A stretch of 35,984 bases of DNA from Apostichopus californicus (taxonomy: Eukaryota; Echinodermata; Holothuroidea; Aspidochirotida; Stichopodidae), in NCBI GenBank assembly GCA_020650975.1, contig JAIPMN010000594.1:1-35984 (forward strand). Reading direction: 5' to 3'. Of this stretch, positions 21,445 through 32,116 are shown piece by piece. A program made the translations under genes and the position numbers. The notes under the pieces were generated by a model that saw nothing but the letters and a program-made list of their open reading frames with translations, was not told the origin of the DNA and made no database searches. Position 1 is the first letter of the stretch. Every line of letters begins with the position of its first letter.

Positions 21445-24400
21445 ACTGGCCACAAAGTATTGTCCCTCAAACTTAACATTGAATATCTAGGAAATCTTGC
21501 AGACTGGTAGAATCTCTAGCAAACTGCATTGGAATCAATCTAGCAATTTCTAGAAATCTAAAACTGGGAAGCAACATTAATGACCATTTAAGGAGACTGT
21601 AAACTGCAAGATGACAAAAGATAGTTCAACCTATCTTAGCCTGAATGTGTTTATGAAATATACATATCTGGCATCACATTTTGCTGAAATCTTTTTTTAG
21701 ATAGAAATGCAACCTTACCACCAATCCCCTATTTCAGTGTGACACCTACCTCTGTAGTGATTTTTTGTTTTTGTTTTTTGCAGATTAATCTTGTATCACA
21801 TTTCTGAATTATAAATTAGTAACTTTTACTTAAATGATTATCATTCAGATATATATGAGTCTCTTATAAGTAAATGAGAGGTAAAAACCGTAAAGGAACA
21901 TTTTTCAATCATTCAAATTTCTTTTTTTAAATATTAAACAACCACTTGCATTTCATTTCGACAAATCTCATTGGAAAATTTGCACATTTTTCTAATTCTT
22001 ATACATCTGATTTCTCACTGAGTGCAAAACCCTGATTTTTAATCATACTTTTAATTAGTTGGCTACAATTACATATCATTTTTAATTGCTTTGTCAAAAC
22101 ACATGCTGTTACTATAAAATGAAGAATTTCCATAAAGATAAACAATGGCAAAACCACAAATTAGTCCAAAACAAAGAGAATAAAAAAAAATACCAAACTG
22201 TGTAGACTGACTTTTACTTTCTTGCAAGCCATAAAAATGAATGAAATGTAACTTAAAGAATTGCAAAAACATTTGGATATCTTTCTTCCTTTTCTGTTAA
22301 TTTTTTTTTTCGGACCCAAAAGGTCAGTTATAGATAATGTCCAGATAATTCTAGTTTGAACCATTCAAAATATCATAAGCTAATAAAAAAAAAACCAACA
22401 CTTCTTAAAAAATTTTACCAAATATATCAAGTTTTCCCCAAACCAAATTCTACTTTCATTAGTGAACAACACAAATTTCAAGTTGAACCGCTTCCAATTA
22501 CCACTGCTATACAAAAAAGGAATTTTGTGGTACAGTTTTATCGAGAAATTAAAAATTTTGCCTCTTGTAATGGTGAGCAGTTGGAAAGTGGTGGTAAGAG
22601 AAGGCTACTACCAGTGTAGGATAGTAAAATCACAAGAACTAACTCCTGCATCAAACAATAGATTATTGTTATCAAGTTATTACCGGGGGGGGGGGGAGGG
22701 GGGGGAGATGGGTAGTAAATTTTGAGTTAGTTTATGTTAAATCTGAAAGTGAGTCTCATAGAAATATATGCCTTGGTATACTTGGTATACAATGTTGGCT
22801 GTCCCATTTTATGTTAATCGACTCCACTAAAATGAATACATTGGATATAATCTCTGAATATTTCAGCTTTCTCTGAGTGAAACCAGCCACTTAAATTTTG
22901 CGTACATGTAACATCACAGAACTGATCAAAAATGTCCAAAACCCTAAAGAGTGAATCAAGGGGAAAATGTTTAAAAACAAAACAAAAAAAGAAACAAAAA
23001 AGATGTAGTAACAGTATCTCACAAATGAATAATCTATGGTATTATGTATGAATAGACCGCAAACCTAACCCTAGTTAGAAGTTTCAGATACCACTAAATG
23101 TTATGAAAGCCCCATCAAGATACATACTGAAGAATATGAAAACATCAAAGGCCAGTTGAACAGGATTAACTTATCGTGCATATTGAAAAGGAAAACAATC
23201 AGAGGGAAAAAAACAAATGATTACATCTAGTTGGTAAATTATCAATCAAATGGTTTCTGAATTTTGTTGATTATACTGACATTGGTCTCACAAAGACAAA
23301 CTTGTCTTTAGGTTCACCATGGTGTAGTTGTTGTAGGTGACCTATTCATGACTAAAACAGACAGAAAATCAAAAAATCAAAATCACAATTGGAAAAGGTA
23401 TACCTTGTGGTATGGGAATAATTTCACTGAAACCTTATAGTCTCTACCTTACTTAAACTTAAAAGGTGGTTTTAAAAATGCATTTTGGGGTGTGTAAAGT
23501 CATCTCATTTTATACAGACTGGGCCAGGTTATCTTACCCACCAGCTTGGAGAACACCTAACATACATCAAAGCTTCAAGAGCCTTGCAAAGCAGCTCTAC
23601 ATAATGACTGCTTATATGCTGCTCTTGACAAGCCAGGCAGAGGCATAGCAATAGGCAGTTCAGGTAGTTCATTGCACCCAATGTCCAGGGGCCCTCCCAG
23701 GGGTAGATTCCGACATGTTAACACGACCTACCACAACTGACTGTTGAGTGAGATAGCCGTATAGCATTGTGGTTTGTTGCATAACTTTATGTGTCAAGTG
23801 CCACTTACATCAAGTTACAAGTAAAGGGCCTCTGAAGCTATAGTTACACCACTGTGCCCAGGTGCAAATGAAGTAATAATATTCTCTGTTACATTTGCCG
23901 ATAAAAATGAAAAAAAAAAACACCTCTTTTTGGCTAGAATAAAGATGGAATTCCAACCAGGTTTTGCAAGTATCTGTAATAAATCTCCTTAATTACTGTT
24001 GGAGTCTTATTAAGCAATCTATCCTTTTTAATACAGGTTACTTTAATACTTACTAATACATACAGTACCAATACTAAAAAAACTACATTTCAAATCACTG
24101 AAGACGTTAGACCTTAAACGCTGCAAACAAAACATGAAGAAATTTTAAAAGGCCGCAACAAAAGGAAAAGAAAAATGACCAACAAATGACTATAACTATC
24201 GAACATAACTACCAAAGAGAGAAAAGGTTACAAAATATATCAACCCCAATCAGAAACCAAATTCAAACTCCCATGTTTACAAATATTACCATTAATATTG
24301 TAAAATCTCAATATTAATAATTGAGAAAGATTACATTTGATTGGATATTTGAAAGATGAGTTTTGGAACATCGTAGTTCAAAATGTACAATTTGGTTATC

Positions 24401-24820
24401 AAACACACACCGCCACAAGACCAACAGAGAGACTCATTTTCAGGTGCTTATATTTAGCTTTCAAATCCAGCCAATATTTAAATCCAGCCAATCTCTTGGC
24501 AGAGAGTTAATTAAGTCCCATTGTTTTTGCAGGATTCTATTCATAAATTGGATGGATATTTACAGACTTAATCAAGATATATATATATATATCACTCTGA
24601 ATAATAATGTACTGTCTATATGGTGGTTCAAAATGGATGAAGGGTTTTGGAATATTCCTAAGAAGTAATAGACTGTCAGGCAATACTTGTTACTCTCTTC
24701 TAGTTTTCAGATATGTTGTCACACGACTACTAAATTAAAATGAAAACCACGAATCACTAACAAGAGAAAACCAATCTGTTATATACAATTGAACCACACA
24801 GACCAAACATGATACACCAT
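21445..24820. other. AT-rich spacer without a supported gene
   Basis: Contains poly-A, poly-T and one poly-G/purine run (22684-22706) plus an AT dinucleotide run near 24580. No exon with matching acceptor, donor and open frame was recognised on either strand. It probably includes the 3' UTR or downstream flank of the minus-strand exon at 24821. Confidence 0.45.
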
Positions 24821-24961
24821 TTATCTGATCTTAATTACGCTTTCCTCTTTTAGACGGGCAGTCTTGGCTAATGGATCATTTGGAGAATACCAATTTTCGA
24901 GAGTTTTCTTCTCCATTGTCCGGAGTTTCTTCACAGACTTTGACAACATCCCAAAAGACAC
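24821..24961 (-). CDS. Candidate terminal coding exon of an unrecognised minus-strand gene
   Basis: On the minus strand an acceptor-like TTCATCATAG precedes 46 codons and TAA. The translation starts VSFGMLSKSVKKLRTMEKKT and continues LENWYSPNDPLAKTARLKEE, a composition typical of a real protein tail (charged helix, then a W-Y-S-P-N-D-P turn). The alternative phase, which would follow directly from the exon at 26076-26154, starts SVFWDVVKVCEETPDNG and stops after 28 residues. I cannot say which frame is used without a transcript. The family was not recognised. Confidence 0.45.
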   Translation of the reverse strand: MSFGMLSKSVKKLRTMEKKTLENWYSPNDPLAKTARLKEESVIKIR

Positions 24962-26075
24962 CTATGATGAATCCAAGATGTTATTGAATACATTAACACA
25001 ATAAACCCAGTGGTTAGATACATTCTCTACCATTATATTAAATGCTGCTCTATCAGTTAACCCCCTGCACAATTCCTGAGAGGATTACTGGCATGTTTTG
25101 CTCCCTGACACTCAGAAGGTCCAACATATCAAGATGCTGTACACAGCAAGCTTAATTCACAATCTAAACTTAACATGTTAAATCAAAAGATTGTAGATTG
25201 CCAAGAATACACCTCTAGATATCGTTCAATGCAGAATAATATTCCAGTTTGAGGAGAAAGCAGTTAGTTTTCTGAGACTGACTGGAATTTGTGCAAAAAT
25301 AGTTGTAATATATAACTTCAACGATTGTTGTCAGCATGCCAACCTGTGTGAAGAGTTTATGAGCAACTGTGCTACAATGGAGAGCAATGTATGAATGTTA
25401 ACTGATCGACATGAAATCAAACATGTGCCAATAAATTGAATTTTGCAGCTAGTCAGCTCCAACTATTTTTTCAGTTTACATTTTATTTCCACATATACAC
25501 ATACTTCAGACTGGACTTAATACTAGCACAATATTCTGTAAGAATGGTATGAAGTATTATTATTTTCACCCATAATGGTGCAGTTAGCTGTTCACTATTA
25601 TATTCTGCAAACCATAAGTTGGGACAGATATGATCTCATTTCAGGGATTAATTTATCCAGTATCACAAAATGCTATGCTAAGTAGGTCAAATATGTAAGT
25701 AGGTCAAATATGTAAGTAGGTCAAATATCTACATACGTAGCTCCAAAGTTGTACTGCAGTTTTTTTACACTGGAACAGTAATATTTTCTAAATGGACAAA
25801 CTACACAACATTTAAAAGGCTACACAAAATGATTCCCTTTATGTAGCTATGTAGTGCGATAGACAAAGGTCAGTGTTTGGTTCGTTTGCAAACACTTTTG
25901 TCCTGAGATTGCAAACAGAATGCTAAGGTATTTAAATAAGTTAGTACAATATACTTGTACTTTAGATTTTATACCCATGTCTCAAGTTATATGTTGTCAT
26001 AGCAACTAAGTTTAAGACAAAAGCACTTGTTGCTACCAATAACAAATTGTAATCAAACCATTCTATTTACTTTAC
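24962..26075 (-). other. Probable intron between two minus-strand exon candidates
   Basis: No further exon could be placed with confidence. A 28-base segment near 25340-25367 has splice-like ends on the minus strand, but its phases do not repair the frame between the flanking exons. A 17-bp triplicate lies at 25680-25729. Confidence 0.35.
25680..25729 (+). repeat. 17-bp tandem repeat, three copies
   Basis: AAGTAGGTCAAATATGT is repeated three times head to tail; the last copy diverges at its end. Confidence 0.9.
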
Positions 26076-26154
26076 TTGTCCTCTCTTCAAAATAGTTCTT
26101 GGTTCGCACATTCCCTTTTTCCAGAAAGATCAAGAACCGATCTTGTCTGATCCT
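26076..26154 (-). CDS. Candidate internal coding exon of an unrecognised minus-strand gene
   Basis: On the minus strand, acceptor CATTTGTTCAG and donor GGACAA|GTAAAG bound 79 bases. Only one frame is open. It starts RIRQDRFLIFLEKGNVRTKN, ends YFEERT, and leaves in phase 1. Both sites are good and the peptide looks like folded-protein sequence (hydrophobic RFLIFLE core). The exon at 24821-24961 is the nearest downstream candidate. The family was not recognised. Confidence 0.45.
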
Positions 26155-28572
26155 CTGAACAAATGAGTATTAAATGGATTATTCCATTCATTTCTTTGGG
26201 GGTGTAGTTATTACCTAAGCTTCTATACTCAGTCCAGTAAGTTTTTATTTTCTGATTTACTCATACAATAATATCAAGCATAGTAGAATGAAATCAGTCA
26301 GAAGTAGAAACTTCCTGCCCCCCAAAAAGGGATATGAACAATTCAGACAGTGATCCAAATTGGAAATAGGTGGGGTTTTGTGCTTTTCTTTCTTCGACAA
26401 GGAAAAACTGCCTGATGATTCAAACTATCTCTGGTGGGGTGCTAAAATACGGGGGGCGGGGGGGGGGGGTTGCAAACATAACTACTCACAAAAACTGCAA
26501 CAACTGTTTTCTTTTACATCAACTGCTCATGAAATGATCCGAAAGACAGGAAAGACTTCAAGGTCAAAGGTGAATGATGTCACGACCTTGAAGCAATCAG
26601 TTCCTGCTTTGAAGCTGCCTAAGGTTTAAATGTAAGTTAAAAATAAGCTGTCTGAAGTGCGTTGTACATCGTCCTACAGCCAGAGGACACTGCAGGACTG
26701 ATGCCAAATGAGGTAATTGTGGTTTTTTTCCTTTTTTTATTGAAAATTGGGCTTATTTTACAAACAGCTGATCCGGTATGCTTAGGTAAATAATACGACT
26801 TGCGAGATTCAAAAAATGATTTTAGGATGTTTTTTTCCTAAGTTGGCAGAATAGAAACAAATGAAAACAGAAAGATCTGAAGTAAGCTTTAGAACAAGCA
26901 CACTGCTCTTAGGAAGTAATGTGTATGGTTCTCAGAAATAATACTGCTTGCATTGGTTGGCATAACAGAATTCGATGAACGATGTTGACCAAGATTAAAG
27001 TGACATTAATTAATCTAGATACCACACCCTGCTCTACTTATGTTTATGTTTCTCACTTCAGCTCAAGATTCATTCAGACTAGACTCCTTTAAAATCAACC
27101 AAGCTGAAGTAGAACCACCAGAAAACTACCAACTGATGGTTAAGAATGAATCAAAGAGAGAGAGATAGATTATGACTTTTGACAATTATGATCTCATCAC
27201 AAGTTTACAAATTTGTGTTCAACTCCACCACCAAGTTTCGACGACAGTCGTCCGACTAGGAATTTGAAAATGACAAAACCAATGTCTAGAACTTTCAAAG
27301 AAAAACAACATATACAAACTAGTTGGCAGATAAAAAAAATATAAAAACAAAACATTGGCTACTTTGAAAGAAGTAATTTCAACCCTACCTGCAGAACCTT
27401 GTTTTAGTATAAAACAAAGCCCAGAACAACATCAGCTAAGTTACTTATTGTGTCTGAAAAAAAGTTGCTGAATGTAAAAGATCCACCAAGGTTAAAATAC
27501 TGAAAATAAGAATAATTTTTTTTAGTTGCATTTTTGAAGAAAACTATGTGAACTTGAAGAAATTGAACTATTGCTTCACTTTATGAACTGCTTTTCTAGT
27601 TCATGTTTTAGTTACTGCTCACCACCAAATATTGAGTAAAATGAGTAACTAAATACAGAAGACCTTTCTTTAACCATACTTATTCCATTTTGGAAAGCAG
27701 ACCTTACTAATCTATCACGTCCATGCACCAGCTAATCCTTGACCAAATATTTATTGCGGAAAAAAACTCAAACTGATACAAATTATCAACATGAAAAGGT
27801 ATTGGTTCTCTTAAATGCATTCACAAAGTTAGAACCTAACCTCTTCAAAGGAAGGTACCCTATAAAAAGAGGGCCCACCCCTCATCCCCACCCGCCTTCA
27901 AATGTTTACTTTTACGTACACTAAACACCTCGATTTGCACGACTTTATCACAAACTGAACATGCCAAAACACGAGACATACATAAACATTTAATATCACA
28001 ATGAATGATAACAACAACTATCTGCCCAATCTCATCAACGACGAAGGCGAGACATATCCAAGGGAACGAAACATTAATAAAAGCAATTTGTCAACAGTTT
28101 ACAAATAATCACTGTTACTATTAAACAAGTGCATCACAAATGACCGACTTCAACAGGTAAATATACCTCATAGCAGTGAGAAAATGGAACAATTATAGAT
28201 ACATTAAATCTTTTTTCTATTTTCATTTAATCTGAATGTACAACTTTCTACAATTTAGCCAGCTCCATGTTTCATACTGAATCCCCCCACACCCCCCCCT
28301 CCCCCCCCAAAAAAAGTTGGACAAAAAAATAACAAGGAAAAAAAAAAACATGTTCATATATCTTTGATAGAAGTAATTCATATAAACCATTAGAATTGAA
28401 ATAACACATTTACAAATATTCTTTTTTCTTCTTTTTTTTTTGTCTTTGTTTCTAACAGTGGAAGCATATTTTGGCCTCTGTACTGCTTACATTCTCACTC
28501 ACCACTTGAGCTTTGTACAAAGTGAACCACTTCCTCTTACCCTAGTGCATCATCATCATCATCCACCCCACA
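26155..28572. other. AT-rich region, no supported exon
   Basis: Contains a poly-G run at 26451-26470, C-rich runs near 28284-28308 and many A-runs. A plus-strand 33-base segment at 26680-26712 has splice-like ends but stands alone. The region could be intron of the minus-strand gene or intergenic. Confidence 0.4.
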
Positions 28573-28710
28573 CTACAGAGTCCTGCTCTTAAGTTCGGCA
28601 TCTCCTTTTCGCCTCTCTATGCCATTAGAAGGTTCATCACTTACAACAGCACTTTTCAAGCCCCCTTCACAAATGAAGCCTGTCAGACTGGTCTCTTTTG
28701 GTGTGTCAAT
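28573..28710 (-). CDS. Weak candidate: C-terminal coding segment on the minus strand
   Basis: The minus strand is open for 45 codons from ATT at 28710 to TAG at 28573-28575, and an in-frame TAA lies two codons upstream. The translation (starts IDTPKETSLTGFICEGGLKS, ends RRKGDAELKSRTL) has protein-like composition. The acceptor (ATTAAAAG) is poor and the segment contains an internal GTAAGT, so it may be chance or part of an untranslated exon. Confidence 0.22.
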   Translation of the reverse strand: MDTPKETSLTGFICEGGLKSAVVSDEPSNGIERRKGDAELKSRTL

Positions 28711-31700
28711 CTTTTAATGAATGTATTTTCTATTTGTAAGGACCCTCAGGACTTTCAAGCATCTGTACCTTTACCAATCCTGTTTTCCAAACAGAGGAGA
28801 ACTTGAGAGGTTGTATGCTTGCTACGTTCATCTGTCAAATTCATTTGAGTAGACGGCAGACTTTGACCCTAGCTTGGTACTAAATATTTGTGAGTCACCA
28901 AACTAATCATGCATTTGTCTAGTAACTGGTATGAAGACACCCAACCACACTGTATCATCACAGATGATTCTAACGTTTGTCTAGTAACTGGTATGAAGAC
29001 ACCCAACCACACTGTATCATCACAGATGATTCTAACGTTTGTCTAGTAACTGGTATGAAGACACCCTCAACCACACTGCAGCACAGCTACAACACAGATG
29101 ATTCTAATATGCCATGCTTCCTATTAATCCAACTCATCCTAACTACCAAACCTTGCAGTTATACGACCTATGAAAGCATCTGAGAGACAGCTAAGCTATG
29201 TTAGCTCACAACTTAAAACAAAAGTCCCTTGACAAGTTTTACTTCACAGTGGTTCAATGTACAAACTTGAAAAGCAACAAGGATTAAAAGCATTTGTGAT
29301 GGAGAAGTCTTCCCTCCAACATTTGACATTAAACCCTACAGACTGATTTTTTTAAACAGTCTCTAAGCCTCTCGGACATTAATTCTGTGAAGGTTTCAAT
29401 GAAGAACAAGTTCAGTTTGATGACAGGATCAATCATCCACAGCCCATTCTTAGATGTAAGTTGAGAAAGGGTATAAAATAAAGGACACTGTTAACAAAGA
29501 CAAAATTTCCAAAGAGCTTTTAAAGTTGCCAACAAGCCAAAACCTGCATCCCATCCAATTTGACTGAGCCAATAATGACTAGAATGGTCTTAGCAATGTC
29601 CAACAAACTTATCACATGAAACCAGTCCAACCTAATTTTAAGCGACGAGCATTTTAGTCTCTCAGTAGAATGTGGCTCTTTATTCTTCCATAGCATTCTC
29701 TGTGGAATGGAATCTCTCCTAAGTACCTATATCTTTGACTGCATCCACCCTTTCCCATTTAATTAATGCCAAATGCTAGCCACCTGTATTTTCGGTGTTA
29801 TCAGGTCAACTTGTCCAAAGCATGCTACGAGAAACCTTTCAACATACCAGCACTTCCGACCTGCATGTCAGTCAACGTCCAACAACAACCAAATACAAAA
29901 CTTGGCCAGAGTAAAATCGCCTTGCTAATACTTGACCAGCTGAATGCTCAAGTGAACTACGACATATCAAGTTGCAAACAAGATATAAATCTTCAATCTA
30001 GAAAGTTATTAATTCTCCTTGAAATAACTTCAAGATTAAGCAAACTTTCAAGTCTAGAATTAGAGATACACCTTTAAAATACTATTTAACATTTTTCAGA
30101 TTTCCTTACATAAAGTGCAAGACATATATCAGAGTCTTGGCATTTTACTGGATTGATAAATGCAAGTTGATGACAACACAGGCCCTTCATCTCCTCTTAA
30201 ATCTAACACAATTTGAGAGAAAAATGTCCTCTCGATTGCACTCATTGTCTAGTTTCACATCACAGCATCCACAAGACTTCAGACTCTCTACATTTTCCCT
30301 AATTCACTTTAAAAGAGGATGAAATTGGGGACTTTCTGCATCTTGGAATATGCTTAAAGCCATGTATCACATAGCCTTCCTCAAAAGAAATAGAAGAAAT
30401 ACTTTGAAAGATCAAATTTGTTCAAAAAGGGGAAAAATGATCATCAAGGATGGTTTGAACAAATTTCCAACTGACACCATGGATGATAAAATATTCACTT
30501 CATCAGAAAAGAATATTTGGCTTGCGACAATTCCACCAGAAGCAAATTACACTCCCTTCTCTAAGCGTAATATGTAGCTTTAACCGACGACGCCATCCTT
30601 TGAATAAGAGCTTCGGTCAGTTGTTGTAAGGCTCGTCACAGAGACAGGTCATAAACGGTTAAACAGCGTCCAGCAAACCTTACGGCAATCTGTTACACTT
30701 TAAGTTACCAATGTACAAAGCTCACTAGTGGTAATGTGTTTGAATTTTTAAAGGTAAAATTACCAAACTCACAAGGTGATTTTAAAAATTCTCTTGCAAA
30801 GCTTCAAGTTTGCTGCTTGTATTTAGTAGTATGCAGTGAAAGCTCTCCCTCTCATCATTATCATCATCATTAGTTCCTGAGAGTCCTTCACAAATATTTC
30901 AAATAATTTTCCATACGACCAAACCCTCAATCATTTCTTTTTGAACTGTCATTATCAGTAAAATGATTAAGATGGTTCCCTTGTTTCTCTCCAAAATTGG
31001 GCAAAAAATGGGAATAAAGTCTCTTTCTTTTTCCCTTATTCTGCCCTATCATATCAAGGCACAACTAAGCATTTTCTCTCTCTCTCTCATATGCTGTAAG
31101 TTTGGATGACTACAGAATTGCAAAACTCTCTCTCCTCAATTGATACAAGTGTTCTCTTCTAGCTTGAAGTCAATCACTCCCTTTGCTTGTTGTTGTCGGT
31201 GCTCAGAAATTGTTCCACAACTCAACACAAGTAAAATGAAAACACTTTCCGATGAAAATAGGATAGTTCATACCTTTAGTCTCAAACCCCAATTATCTGA
31301 AACTAAGGAAACGAATCACACACATTGATGAAGTTTTTTTTTAAACTAATGTTTTTGATTTCATATTTTTGATTTTTGTTTTTTTTACAAGCCCTTGATA
31401 AAATGAGGCTTACCATCTATCAATGGTTTATAGACACCTTCCATTGTTCAGGTTTGCATGTTACATGCCATATTGTTCAGAAGATATATAATTCTCTATA
31501 TATTAACCAAATTGCTCGCAATCTCCAATCTTCTGCTAAGGCAAGCTTCCAGCAAATCTCCACTTCAATAGGAGAAAACCACCAGTGTTATTCCCTGGTT
31601 CCAGAACACCTTTTTATCTCCTTATTTGTTCGTTCGGCAATTAAAGTGTGCAAACATCTACAAAAAGAGTCAAAAATGTGCTCTTATTTTCTCTGTCTCC

Positions 31701-31741
31701 TTCATCGGATAATTTTGCCCTGGTGCCCTTTAGCCAATTAC
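28711..31741. other. Flank of the LARP4-like gene: 3' UTR or intergenic, no supported gene
   Basis: Apart from a 62-bp triplicate at 28914-29106, the region is AT-rich without recognisable coding exons. Plus-strand frames at 29766-30077, 30137-30322, 30350-30577 and 31376-31753 are open but show no family resemblance. The proximal part probably includes the 3' UTR of the minus-strand LARP4-like gene. Confidence 0.4.
28914..29106 (+). repeat. 62-bp tandem repeat, three copies
   Basis: Copies start at 28914, 28976 and 29038 with TTTGTCTAGTAACTGGTATG. The first two are essentially identical. The third diverges after ACCACACTG and rejoins at ACAGATGATTCTAA. Confidence 0.9.
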
Positions 31742-32116
31742 TTATCTACTTGACGGTTTCTGGTGGGGAGGGGACCTACGCCCTCCATGGGCCTCTCTTC
31801 TTCCAGACGGCCTGATGTCCCCATTAATGTCTCCTTTTCGAAAACGAGGTCTGTCCCTCAGAGCTTTGGGAGGATGGCTTGATTTGGAATCGGTGCTACT
31901 ACTATTACTACCACCATTACCTTGTTGGCTTCGTTGTGCTTGTTGACCTGTTGTTGTTGTTGTTGTTGTAGCAGTGGCTGACCCAGACAGAGGGTTTGAG
32001 CCCTGTTTCTCTGGTGGAGTCTCCACTGGAGATGTGGGAGCTTCAGCAGACTCACTGTTGGGTGGCTTTGGCTTGCTTATTACCTGGGCATAGCTTAGAC
32101 GAGCTGGTCCATTGTC
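31742..32116 (-). CDS. Last coding exon of a LARP4/LARP4B-like protein (C-terminal 124 residues)
   Basis: On the minus strand a strong acceptor (CTCTTTTCTTCAG) leads in phase 0 into 124 codons and TAA. The exon opens DNGPARLSYAQVISKPKPP. The RLSYAQ-V-KP motif resembles the conserved RLSYAEVCQKP stretch near the C-terminus of La-related proteins 4 and 4B. After a Ser/Thr-rich low-complexity part (seven threonines from an ACA run, then GQQAQRSQQ) the protein ends in an Arg/Pro-rich basic tail (RDRPRFRKGD, GRREAHGGRRSPP), again like the basic end of LARP4B. These proteins bind poly(A) mRNA, PABP and RACK1 in the cytoplasm and stabilise transcripts. The La module would lie beyond the window. Assignment rests on a short motif plus overall layout. 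Confidence 0.6.
   Translation of the reverse strand, partial: DNGPARLSYAQVISKPKPPNSESAEAPTSPVETPPEKQGSNPLSGSATATTTTTTTGQQAQRSQQGNGGSNSSSTDSKSSHPPKALRDRPRFRKGDINGDIRPSGRREAHGGRRSPPHQKPSSR

Noticed and set aside
26680..26712. 33-base plus-strand segment with acceptor (GTCCTACAG) and donor (GAG|GTAATT), encoding PEDTAGLMPNE
   Set aside because: It stands alone with no neighbouring plus-strand exons; splice-like pairs this short occur by chance in 36 kb.
29766..30577. Three successive plus-strand frames with few stops
   Set aside because: They lack family resemblance, splice context and consistent frame; A-rich composition with few TAA/TAG words can explain them.
31376..31753. 125-codon plus-strand frame overlapping the end of the LARP4-like exon
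   Set aside because: It is antisense to the 3' flank of a supported gene, the peptide is rich in Cys/Leu/Ile/His with no domain, and no splice or promoter context supports it.
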